Of a stretch of 18,881 bases of DNA, positions 6,835-15,627 are shown in pieces (position 1 is the stretch's first letter; every line of letters begins with the position of its first letter). Under the pieces are notes generated by a model. The model ran no database searches and was not told the origin of the DNA. It saw only the letters and a program-made list of their open reading frames with translations. The position numbers were made by a program, and so were the translations under genes. The stretch is from Aureococcus anophagefferens (taxonomy: Eukaryota > Sar > Pelagophyceae > Pelagomonadales > Pelagomonadaceae), in assembly GCF_000186865.1 (NCBI RefSeq), contig NW_008705625.1, positions 27,915 to 46,795 of the forward strand, in the 5' to 3' direction.

Positions 6835-9800
6835 ATGGGGCTGCCCATGCCACTGCGACTCGTCGTCGCCGCCGCGGCGCTCCAGCTCGCGACGGCCACG
6901 ACGCTGAGCGTGTCGCCGACGCAGCTCTACGCCGAGGAGTGGGACGCCACGGCGTCCATCACCTACGAGGTCTCCGTCGCCGCCCAGCCGAGCAGCGACG
7001 TCGTCGTCACGATCACGTCGTCGAACGCGTCCCTGGCGACGGCGGACGCGGAGACGCTGACCTTCACGAGCGCCGACTACGCGGCGAAGACCGTCACGGT
7101 CACCGTCGCCGACGACAATAAAGCCGGCGCGTCCGAGCACGCCGTGGAATTCTCGCACGACTGTACAGGCTGCGACGCGGCGACGGTGACCCTGACCATC
7201 TTCGACGACGACTACTGCGCGCGGGACTGCGACGCCGGCGCCTACTCGTCGACGTGCAACGGCACGCGCCGCTGCCTCGACTGCCCGCGGGGCGCGACGT
7301 GCGCCGGCGGCTGCGACGCGCCCGAGCTCTGCGCGCCGGGCACCTACAAGGCCGTCATGGGCGCGACGAACGGCGACGGCTGCGACGCCTGCCCGGCGGG
7401 CCACTACGCAGCAGAATACGGCGCGGTGGGGCGACCGGCGTCCCGTGTTTCTACGCCTTCGAAACGCGTCCGGAGAAGACCGCGGTCACTCTCTTTCATC
7501 GTAGGCGTCGTGCGAGCCCTGCCCCGCGGGCTACGCCTGCGGCTCCGGCGCGTCCGTCGTCGCCTGCGCCGCGGGCACCTACAGCCTCGAGCTCGCCATG
7601 GACTGCGGCGACTGCCCGGCGGGCAAAGTCGCGGAGTTCGAGGCGATGGGCGCCTGTTCGGGCTGCCCCAAGGGCCACGCGTGCCCGTCGGGCGGCTACG
7701 CCGTGCCCTGCGCGTCGGGCACCTACTCCCTCGGCAACCTCACGAACTGCACGGCGTGCCCCGCCGGGTACAGCTGCCCGAGCTCCGGCGCGGCGCCCGC
7801 GCTCTGCGGCGACGGCGCGTTCTCGCTGTCGAACTGGCAGTACTGCGTCTCCTGCCCGCTGGGCCACAGCTGCACGAACGTCGCCGTCGCGCCCGCGCCC
7901 TGCGAGCCGGGGACGGCGGCGCCGGGCAACGCGACGCACTGCGCGGCGTGCCCCACGGGGCGCTACACCGGGAACGTCACGGGCGCGCCGCGCTGCGACG
8001 AGTGCCCCGGCGGCTTCTCCTGCGACGACCCGGCGGAGGACCCCGCGCTCTGCGCCAACGGCACGAGCGCCTCGGCCGGCTCGATACGCTGTGACGCGCC
8101 CGGCGTCTTTATTTCCAGGAGCTCCTCGGAGAGGCCCGCGGACCGCTCGAGGTCGAGGGGCGCCGCGGCGCGCGCGCGCGACTCGACGGGACCTTCCGCG
8201 CGCAGGTTCGGACTGCGCGCCCGGCGAGTACAGCGCCGCGGGCGCGACGGAGTGCGCGCCGTGCCCCGCGGGCCACGCCTGCGCGGAGCCCGGCGCCGCG
8301 CCCGCGCCGTGCGCGAACGGCACCTTCGCCGAGGGCAACGCGACCGCGTGCGCGCCGTGCGCCCAGGGCCTGACGACGAGCAAGGACGGCTCCTTCTGCG
8401 ACGACTGCCCCGCCGGCTTCTCCTGCGGTGACCCTTGCGGCGTCTCTTGAAACCGGTCCGTGTGTTCCTACTCGTCCGCGCGCGTTCGACGACCTTTGCG
8501 GCGTCGTGTCGGAGAGCTTTCGACGCGCCGGTCTGCCTGTCGGGAGACGCCGCCGCGGCTTTAGGCGACGCGAGCGTCGGCCCCCAGCGCTGCGCCGAGG
8601 GCTTCTTCAGCGCCAAGGGCGTGAGCCTCGCCTGCGAGCTCTGCCCGCCGGGCCACAGCTGCGAGGACCCGGCGGCGCTCGAGTCGTGCGCGCCGGGCAC
8701 GTACGCGCCCTACGGCGGGACGAACTGCTCCGCGTGCCCCGCGGGCTTCAAATGCCTCGACCCGGCGGACCCGCCCGTCGCCTGCGACGCGGGCACCTAC
8801 GCCTTCCGCGGCCGGGCGACGTGCACGTCCTGCGCGCGGGGCTACGTCTGCCGCGACGGCCTGCCGCCCGTGCTCTGCGAACCGGGCTGGCGGCCGACGG
8901 CGAACCAGACGTCCTGCGCGCCCTGCCCGCCCGGTGAGCGTTTTACAGCTGCGGCGGAACCCTCACATCCCTCTTTTGTAGGCTTCGAGTGCCCCCTCGG
9001 CGAGCCGTCGATGATCCCGACGCGGTGCCCCGTCGGCACGTACGCGCCCGGCAACAACACGCGGTGCCTCCGGTGCCCCGCGGGCTACCACTGCGGCGAC
9101 CCGGCGGCGTCGCCGGCGCCCTGCGGCTACGCGACCTACTCGCCGGGCGGCTGGCAGAATTGCAGCTACTGCGCCGAGGGCCGCCTGCCGTCGTTCGACC
9201 GCTCCGAGTGCGTCGACTGCGCGCCGGGGTTTCAATGCCCCTTCTATGACCAGGAGGTCCAGCTCCCGTGCACGCTGGGCACCTACAGCGAGGGCGGCCA
9301 GGCCTACTGCACGAGCTGCCCGGCGGGCTACGCGTGCGCCGACCGCGCGGCGCCGCCGACGGACGCGGAGCTGTGCGCGGAGGGCTATTTCTCCGAGGGC
9401 GGCCGCGACGCGTGCGTCGCCTGCCCCAACGGCGTCGCCTGCGCGGGAACGGACACGGCGGCGACAAATCCCTGCGACGCGGGCACCTACTCGCCCCTCG
9501 GCGAGATGGACTGCTTGAAGTGTCCTCGAGGTTCCTATTGTCCGTCGCCGACGTCCGGCGAGTACCCGTGCGATTTGGGCACGTACTCGCTGACGAATGC
9601 CACGAACTGCACGGTCTGCCCGCCGGGCTTCGCCTGCCCCGACGCGGCGACGGTCGTCGTCTGCACGGAGGGGTTCTACAGCCCCGGCGGCCTGACGCAG
9701 TGCCTCGACTGCAACCCCGGCTACCGCTGCCCAAACGCGTCGTCGACGCCTTCGCCGCCGGGCTCCGAGTGCGCGGCGGGCACGTGGTGCAACCCGCCGT

Positions 9801-12800
9801 CCGTCGTCGAGTACTGCCCGCCGGGGACGCTGGGCAACACGACGGCGGGCCGGTCCGCGGACCACGCCTGCGCGCCGTGCCCGCCGGGCTACTACTGCGA
9901 CGGAATGATCGTCGACGTCGTCGACCCGATCGCCGTCGAGGCCTACGGGGGCACGGTCTTCGCGACGGCCAAGCTCTGCGACCGGGGCGGCTACTGCCCC
10001 GAGAGCTCGGCCGAGCCCACCCTCTGCGACGCCGGTGCGCGGCCCCGCTCCCACGAACCGCTCGCACGAACCTTTTTCTTCGCAGGTACGTACCAGCCGG
10101 ACTTCGGCGCGGCGTCGGCCGCGGACTGCCTGCCCTGCCCGCCGGGCTACTACTGCCCGACGAACTCGTCGACGTACGTCGACACGCCCTGCCCCACGGG
10201 CCACTTCTGCCCCGTCGGGTCCGCGACTTGGTGGGGCACGCCCTGCGCGGCGGGGTCCTTTGGCAACCGAACGGGGTGGAAGTCAAATCTTCAACTCGAC
10301 TTCAATGTGCGCGTATTCGAAAGGTTCGACACAAGCACTTCCGCTGTGCTTCGAGAACTCGACGAGAGCAATCGATTCGTCCAAAAATCAGCCGAATCGA
10401 CTTCGAATTGACCGAGCTAGAGAATTTTCAAAGTTTGGTCGGGACGTCCCGAACCAGTGGTCGATTCGCACACAGGCAACCGCACGGGGCTCCACCGCCA
10501 GTCGCAGTGCTACAACTGCACGGCGGGCGCCTACTGCGAGCAGGGCGTCGCGGAGCCCGTCGCGTGCCCCGCCGGCGAGCTCAGCCCGCGTCTCTCGGGT
10601 CCTGCAAACTTGCTCCAAACCCCTGCCACAGGCACGTACAACCCGCTCGAACGCGCGACGGACGTCAACAACTGCCGCGAGTGCCTCGCGGGCTGGGCCT
10701 GCGAAAACATGGGCATGTACCGCATGCTCGACGCCATGCGCTGCGCCGCGGGCTACGTCTGCCCGCCGGGCACGGCGAGCGTGACCCAGTGGCCCTGCGA
10801 CGCGGGCACGTTCTCCGACTCGCGGAACCTGACGCACGAGCGCGAGTGCGACGAGTGCTTGGCGGGCTACGTCTGCGACAGCGCGACGACGTCGAACACG
10901 ATCGCGGACTGCAGCGCGGGCTACTACTGCCCGCCGGGGACGTCGAGCACGACCATGGCCAACGAGTACGCGTGCGTCGCGGGCACGTACTCCGCGGCGA
11001 CGAATTTGGGCGCGGCCGACGAGTGCGACGCCTGCAACGCGTCGTACTACTGCAGCGGCGGCGGGTCGACGGTGACGGCCACGTGCACGGCGGGCCACTA
11101 CTGCCCCGAGGGCACGGGCACGCCCGTCGAGTGCCCCGCGGGCACCTACTCTCCGAACGCGGGCAACGACGACGAGGGCGACTGCGCCGACTGCCCCCGG
11201 GGGTCCGCGCGCCGGCGTCCGACTGCCTTTGAGGAGGATGAGCTTTCCCCCTTTCCAGGTCCTACTGCGAGGCGGGGTCGACGGCGCCCGAGGCCTGCCC
11301 CGCGGGCTCGTTCGCGGCGTTCGCGAACACAAAGGCCGAGGGCCCCGAGAGCTACCCCGAGGAGGGCGAGGCCTGCGCGCTGTGCCCCGCCGGGAGCGCG
11401 TGCGCCGCGGGCGCCCAGGAGCCCGAGCCCTGCGGCGTCGGGAACCACAGCGCCGCCGGCGCGTCGTCGTGCTCGCCGTGTTACGCGGGCCACTTTTGCG
11501 GATCGAACGAGACGGCGACCGCGGACATGCTCACGCTCGGCGGCGACTGGGCCGCCGCCGACGACGCCGCGGGCATGTGCTTCAACGGTACGTGTCCTCC
11601 GGCAGCACTATATGTGGTCCATCCTCTCTCCCGTAGGCACGTACTGCCCCGAGGGCATGGCGCGCGCGCCGGACCTCTACCGCGACGCGTGCCCGGCGGG
11701 CTACTACTGCCCGACGGCGACGGCGAAGCCCCAGCCCTGCCCCGCGGGGACCTTCAATCGCAACACGGGCATGGACGCCCGCGAGGACTGCGTCATCACG
11801 CCCCAGGGCTACTACTCGATCTCCGCGACGTCGAACTTTACCGACTACAAATGCGCGCCGGGCCACTGGTGCCCGACGGGCTCGACGGGGCCGTACCAGG
11901 TGCCCTGCCCGGAGCGCTTCTACAACCCGGACTACGGCGGCGGCGCCATCACGGCCTGCGGCCTCTGCAAGTCGGGCGGGCGCGGTCCGCCGTCGGCCGG
12001 CCGCGCGTTCTTCTTTCTGAAAAGTCCCCCCAGGTACTGCATGCACGGCTCCGCGGAGCACACGACGTGTCCCCAGGGCTACTACTGCTCGACGGGCGTC
12101 TACAAGCCCGAGCCCTGCCGCCCCGGCACCTACGGCGCGCCGCCGGCGTCCCGGGGGGGGTGTTTTCGGGGACCGAGACGCGCCGGCAGGCAACCGCACG
12201 GGCCTCCGGCGCAACGAGGACTGCACGCCCTGCACGCCGGGCATGTACTGCGACGGCTACGGCCTCACGAAGCCCCGGGGCCTCTGCGACCCGGGATACT
12301 ACTGCCTCGAGAAGAGCTTCACGAGCGCGCCGCACGCGCCTGTGTGGAATTCAAATCTTCAACCCGACTTCAATGTGAGCATACGCGACAATTTCGACGC
12401 AAGCTCTTCGGCTGTGCTTCGAGAACTCGACGAGAGCAATCGATTCGTCCAAAAGTCAGCCGAATCGACATCGATTTGATCGAGCTAGAGAGTTCTGAAG
12501 TTTGGTCAGGACCAGCCAAACCAGTGGTTGAATTCCACACAGGCACGCGCCGGGGAGCACGCTCGACATGCTCGACGAGCCGTCGGTCATCGGCGGCCTC
12601 TGCCCCGCCGGGGGCTACTGCCCGGCGGGCAGCTTCGAGCCGACGAACTGCCCCAGCGGCACCTACAACAACTACACGGGCGCCACGTCGAAGGACGACT
12701 GCGCGGACTGCCCGCCCGGTTACTACTGCGCGGGCTCGAACAACCCCTACCCGACGGGCAAGTGCGCCGCGGGCTACTATTGCAATAGTAGCTCGACGAC

Positions 12801-15527
12801 GCCCTACCAATACGAGGTCCCGCCGGGCTACTTCTCCATCGAGGGCGCGTCGCAGCCCGCACCGTGCACGCCGGGCACGTACCAGACGTACCCGGGCGAG
12901 GCTTCCTGCCTCGAGTGCCCCGCGGGACAATATTGCGACGCCTTCGGCGCGACGGGCTACACCCTGTGCCCCCTCGGGAGCTATTGCATCGCCGGCACGT
13001 CCTACCCGGAGAAGTGCCCCGCGGGTACCTACGGCAAGCGGAAGGGCCTGAACTCGACGCTCTACTGCACCAAGTGCGAGAGCGGCTTCTATTGCGACGA
13101 CGTCGGTGCGACGGAGGCGACGCAAAAGGCCTGCGCGGCGGGCTTCTGGCGCGCGGCTGCGTCCTCGATTTTTGCGTCCTTCTCGAGCCGGCGCGTCGTC
13201 CCAGGTGCGGCGAGGGCTCGTACCGGAAGCGGCCCATCAACCAGTACAACGCCGAGGGCGAGCTGAACGGCGACTTGTGCCCCAAGGGCCACTACTGCCC
13301 CCAGGGCGGCCAGAACAACCCCATCGCCTGCCCCGTGGGGACCTTCTACCCGGGCCTTGGGAACGATGCAAATTCGACAGACTACGACTGCGAGCCATGC
13401 TCTCCAGGTGCGCGTCTCCGCGCCTCCGCGCCGCGACGAACCACCCGCAGGCTTCGCGTGCAACACGACGGGCATCGTGACGCCCAAGCTGCCGTGCGAC
13501 CCGGGCTTCTTCTGCCGCTACGCGGCGGAGACACACCGGCCGGATTTCGGCGGCTCGCACGGCGCGTGTTCCGAAACGAACACGAAGAAGTGCGACTACG
13601 GGCCCTGCCCGACGGGCTACCAGTGCCCCGGGGGCACGGGCGAGCCCGAGCCCTGCCTGCCGGGCTTCTACAGCAACCGCACGGGCATGACCGCGTGCGC
13701 GCCCTGCGAGCCGGGCGAGCGCCCGGCGTCGGCGGCGAGCGTTCGTCTCGCGCGACGCCCTCGCCTCCGTGTTCACGAGCCCCGCAGGTCGCTGGTGCGA
13801 CGGCAAGCGCACGGACGAGCTCCTGCCGTGCCCGCGCGGCAGCTACTGCCCCAACGCGACGGGCATCTCGCAGCCGTCGTGCCTCAAGGGCACGTACGGC
13901 CACCGCGAGAATCTCACGCAGGCGACGGACTGCGCGAGCTGCGCCGGGTCCTTCTGCTCCAAGAAGGGGCTCACGCAGCCCGACGGCGAGTGCTTCGAGG
14001 GCTTCTACTGTCCACCGTCGACGGCGTCCCCGGTATGTTTGTTTACGAGAGAACCCCGTCGTTCGCGTAGGTCCCGCGGGGAGCTTCACGGGCAGGGGCG
14101 AGACGGGCGACGGCGAGCACCCCTGCCCCGCGGGCCACTACTGCCCCGCGGGCCTGAGCGCGCCCCTCGCCTGCGCCAACGGCACCTTCAGCCCGTCGGT
14201 CGGCGCCGTCAACGCGTCGACGTGCCGCAACTGCACGAAGGGCCACTGGTGCGGCGCCGAGGGCCTCGGCGCGCCGAGCGGCGCGTGCGCCGCGGGCTAC
14301 TACTGCGGCCGCGGCGTCGCGACGGCGACGCCCGCGGCGAAGGTCTGCCCCGCGGGCTCCTTCTGCGCCAACGGCAGCGTCGTGCCGACGGCGTGCGAGC
14401 CCGGGTCCTACGCGCCGACGAAGGGCCTCGGCGCGTGCCTCGGCTGCCCCGCGGGGTCCTACTGCCTCCGCGGCGCGTCGGCGACGGCGCCCTGCCCCCG
14501 GGGCTACTTTTGCCCCAACGCCACGGCGTCGGCGACGGCGCACCCGTGCCCGCCGGGCACGTTCGCGGACGCGACGGGCGCGCGGAGCGTCGACGGCTGT
14601 CGGAACGCGACGCGGGGCACCTTCGCGCTCGGCTTCGGCAACCCGCGGAGCGACGGCGAGTGCGACGAGGGCTACTGGTGCTTCAACGCGTCGACGACGG
14701 CGACGCCCTACCTCGCCGTCCACGGCGGGAGCTGCGGCCCCGGCTTCGCGTGCTCCCGCGGGTCGTCGTCGAAGGTCGACTGCCCCGGGGGCCGCTACTG
14801 CCGCGACGGCACGGGCGAGACGGGCGACTGCGCCGGCGGCCACTACTGCGCGCGCAACTCGCACACGCCGACGCCCGACGCCGTCTACCACCTCGGCGCG
14901 CTCGTCGCCGACGTCTGCCCCCGAGGGGCCTACTGTCCGCGCGCGTCGGCGGCGCCCCTGCCGTGCCCCAAGGGCACGTTCTCCTATTCCACGGGCAACG
15001 CGAATCTGACGGACTGCGCGCCGTGCACCGGCGGCTTTACGTGCCCCGAGAACGGCACCGTCGTCCCGTCGCCGTGCGCGGCGGGGACGTACTGCCCGGC
15101 GGGCACGACGAACGCGCCCGTCGTCTGCCCCGCGGGCCACTTCTGCGGCGACGCCGTCGCCGAGCCCGAGCCCTGCGCGGCGGGCACGTACCAGAGCGCG
15201 ACCGGCGCGTCGAATTGCACCGAGTGCCCGCCGCGCCACTTCTGCGAGGTCGCGACCGCGACGCCCGCGGCGTGCCCCGCGGGCTCCTTCTGCCCGAACG
15301 GGACGGCCTTCGCCACGGAGCACCTCTGCCCGCGGGGCTCCTACGGCGCGTCGGCGGGCCTCGAGGCCGAGGCCGAGTGCGCGGCCTGCGACGGCGGCTC
15401 CTACTGCGAGACCGCGGGCCTCGCCGCGCCCACGGGCGAGTGCGACGCGGGCTTCTTCTGCGCGAGCGGCTCCAAGACGGCGACCCCGCGGACGAAGAAC
15501 GACTACCTCCAGTACGAGAAGGCCTAG
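6835..15527 (+). CDS. Giant secreted protein with about 45-50 ephrin-receptor-like (GCC2/GCC3) Cys modules; 17 exons
   Basis: My model joins 6835-7425, 7505-8090, 8206-8427, 8565-8933, 8982-10034, 10086-10262, 10476-10574, 10632-11202, 11259-11587, 11637-11979, 12034-12134, 12190-12343, 12543-13148, 13205-13407, 13451-13714, 13788-14036 and 14071-15527. The exons total 7,374 nt, divide evenly by three, and give about 2,457 residues. A signal peptide (MPLRLVVAAAALQLATA; second ATG at 6847) leads into a beta-sandwich domain of Calx-beta/Ig-like type with VVVTITSSNASL and LTFTSADY phrases. The rest is back-to-back Cys modules with the core CxxCPxGxxC and a CxxGTYS strand, rich in N-glycosylation sequons. 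No transmembrane segment or anchor is visible at the C-terminus. Such proteins are extracellular in algae and oomycetes, but their ligands are unknown. Donors were chosen by phase and by restoring the module pattern; exons 6, 7, 10, 11, 13 and 15 end at GC donors and need RNA support. Confidence 0.8.
7426..7504 (+). other. Intron 1 of the Cys-rich gene (GT-AG, phase 0)
   Basis: The donor follows GCGCG and reads GTGGGG; the acceptor is CGTAG. Splicing moves the frame so that CPAGHYAAEYGA continues into ASCEPCPAGYAC. Confidence 0.8.
8091..8205 (+). other. Intron 2 of the Cys-rich gene (GT-AG, phase 1)
   Basis: The donor is GTGACG and the acceptor CGCGCAG. Splicing joins a split Cys codon and restores the downstream SDCAPGEYSAAG frame. 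Confidence 0.75.
8428..8564 (+). other. Intron 3 of the Cys-rich gene (GT-AG, phase 1)
   Basis: The donor is GTGACC and the acceptor GCTTTAG. It splits a Gly codon: AGFSCG joins DASVGPQRCAEG. It contains stops in the upstream frame. Confidence 0.8.
8934..8981 (+). other. Introns 4 and 5 class: 48-nt GT-AG intron
   Basis: The donor is GTGAGC and the acceptor TTTGTAG, giving CPPGFECPLG. Intron 5 (10035-10085, 51 nt, GTGCGC to TCGCAG) is the same type. Both lengths are multiples of three, so unspliced reading stays open but breaks the Cys pattern. Confidence 0.8.
10263..10475 (+). other. Intron 6: introner-bearing intron with uncertain donor (GC at 10263 or GT at 10276)
   Basis: The acceptor is CACACAG at 10475. 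The GT donor at 10276 removes 200 nt and breaks the frame. A GC donor at 10263, inside the left target-site copy, removes 213 nt and exactly restores SFGNRTGLHRQSQCYNC. I used the GC donor in the model. Confidence 0.55.
10277..10474 (+). mobile_element. Introner-like element, copy A
   Basis: This about 198-bp element is closely similar (roughly 80-85% by eye) to 12341-12541. A 44-base block starting GCTGTGCTTCGAGAACTC is identical in both. It is flanked by GGCAACCGAACGGGG on the left (10262-10276) and GGCAACCGCACGGGG on the right (10475-10489), a target-site duplication with one mismatch. The 5' inverted repeat appears to have lost its first TGTG relative to copy B. Its moderate GC content contrasts with the very GC-rich exons. 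Confidence 0.85.
10575..10631 (+). other. Intron 7: probable GC-AG intron
   Basis: The donor is GCGAGC and the acceptor CTGCCACAG. Splicing gives CPAG joined to TYNPLERA, the module consensus. The alternative GT donor at 10599 would give a 33-nt intron and leave an odd ELSPRLSG insert. Confidence 0.6.
11203..11258 (+). other. Introns 8 and 9 class: short GT-AG introns
   Basis: Intron 8 runs from GTCCGC to TTTCCAG and splits Gly, giving CPRGSYCEAG. Intron 9 (11588-11636, 49 nt) runs from GTACGT to CCCGTAG and gives FNGTYCPEG. Both change frame correctly. Confidence 0.8.
11980..12033 (+). other. Intron 10: probable GC-AG intron
   Basis: The donor is GCGCGG and the acceptor CCCCCCAG, after a pyrimidine-rich tract. 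Splicing yields CGLCKSGGYC, which matches CxxCxxGxxC exactly. The only in-phase GT alternative (11971) would give CGLCKYC and destroy the module. Confidence 0.6.
12135..12189 (+). other. Intron 11: probable GC-AG intron
   Basis: The donor is GCGCGC and the acceptor GGCAG. It splits Gly, giving GTYGNRTGLRRNEDC. The in-phase GT alternative would leave a 28-nt intron and the foreign stretch APPASRGG. Confidence 0.6.
12341..12541 (+). mobile_element. Introner-like element, copy B, with perfect terminal inverted repeats
   Basis: The element begins TGTGTGGAATTCAA (12341-12354) and ends with its exact reverse complement (12528-12541), a 14-bp terminal inverted repeat. GCACGCGCC flanks it on both sides (12332-12340 and 12543-12551), a 9-bp target-site duplication. 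It is homologous to copy A in the same orientation. As an intron it uses GTGGAA (12344) to CACACAG (12542), 199 nt, which is in frame and adds four codons. A GC donor at 12332 would restore the pre-insertion sequence exactly. Confidence 0.88.
13149..13204 (+). other. Intron 13: probable GC-AG intron
   Basis: The donor is GCGCGC and the acceptor GTCCCAG. Splicing gives CAAGFWCGEGSY, matching the CxxGxxC spacing. A GT donor at 13161 (44 nt) is also in phase but inserts RAAA. Confidence 0.5.
13408..13450 (+). other. Intron 14 (GT-AG, 43 nt)
   Basis: The donor is GTGCGC and the acceptor CCGCAG. It splits Gly, giving CSPGFACNTTG, and makes the required frame change. Confidence 0.8.
13715..13787 (+). 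other. Intron 15: probable GC-AG intron
   Basis: The donor is GCGAGC, the same hexamer as intron 7, and the acceptor CCCCGCAG. Splicing gives CAPCEPGRWC, an exact module match. The GT donor at 13745 (43 nt) is in phase but leaves ERPASAASV in the module. Confidence 0.55.
14037..14070 (+). other. Intron 16 (GT-AG, 34 nt microintron)
   Basis: The donor is GTTTGT and the acceptor GCGTAG. Splicing rebuilds TASPVCPAGSFTG by completing a split Cys codon. The more canonical donor GTATGT four bases upstream (14033) puts the downstream 480 residues out of frame. Confidence 0.65.
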
Positions 15528-15627
15528 GGTGCGGGTTTATTAAGGGGGGTTGTCCGCACGTACTGCTGCAACATCGAGGCTACATCGGGTGCAAGCAACC
15601 AGTTCTGTGTCTTCGAGCATCTCCGCA
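15528..15627. promoter_or_regulatory. Spacer between the Cys-rich gene and the aminotransferase
   Basis: This 100-bp stretch is relatively AT-rich at its start (GGGTTTATTAAGG). It must hold the end of one transcript and the start of the next. The frame of the downstream gene is open through it but offers only a TTG before 15628. Confidence 0.4.

Noticed and set aside
4722..6899. 725-residue minus-strand open frame, longer than the RAP gene
   Set aside because: It is an Ala/Arg/Pro-rich shadow frame caused by high GC; the overlapping frame carries the helical repeats and RAP motif.
8428..8450. In-frame TGA near a Cys in the Cys-rich gene as a possible selenocysteine
   Set aside because: It lies inside intron 3; splicing from 8428 to 8564 restores the module pattern without it.
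9268..11232. Long alternative plus-strand frame across the Cys-rich exons
   Set aside because: It is the Arg/Gly/Leu-rich +1 frame of Cys-rich exons and crosses several introns; the Cys frame shows clear module periodicity.
10277..12541. The two similar intron sequences as protein-coding repeat exons
   Set aside because: Both run into stops, carry terminal inverted repeats and target duplications, and interrupt the Cys modules.
7000..15500. Repetitive Cys-module DNA as a CRISPR or satellite array
   Set aside because: The periodicity is at protein level with variable spacing; no exact repeats with unique spacers exist.
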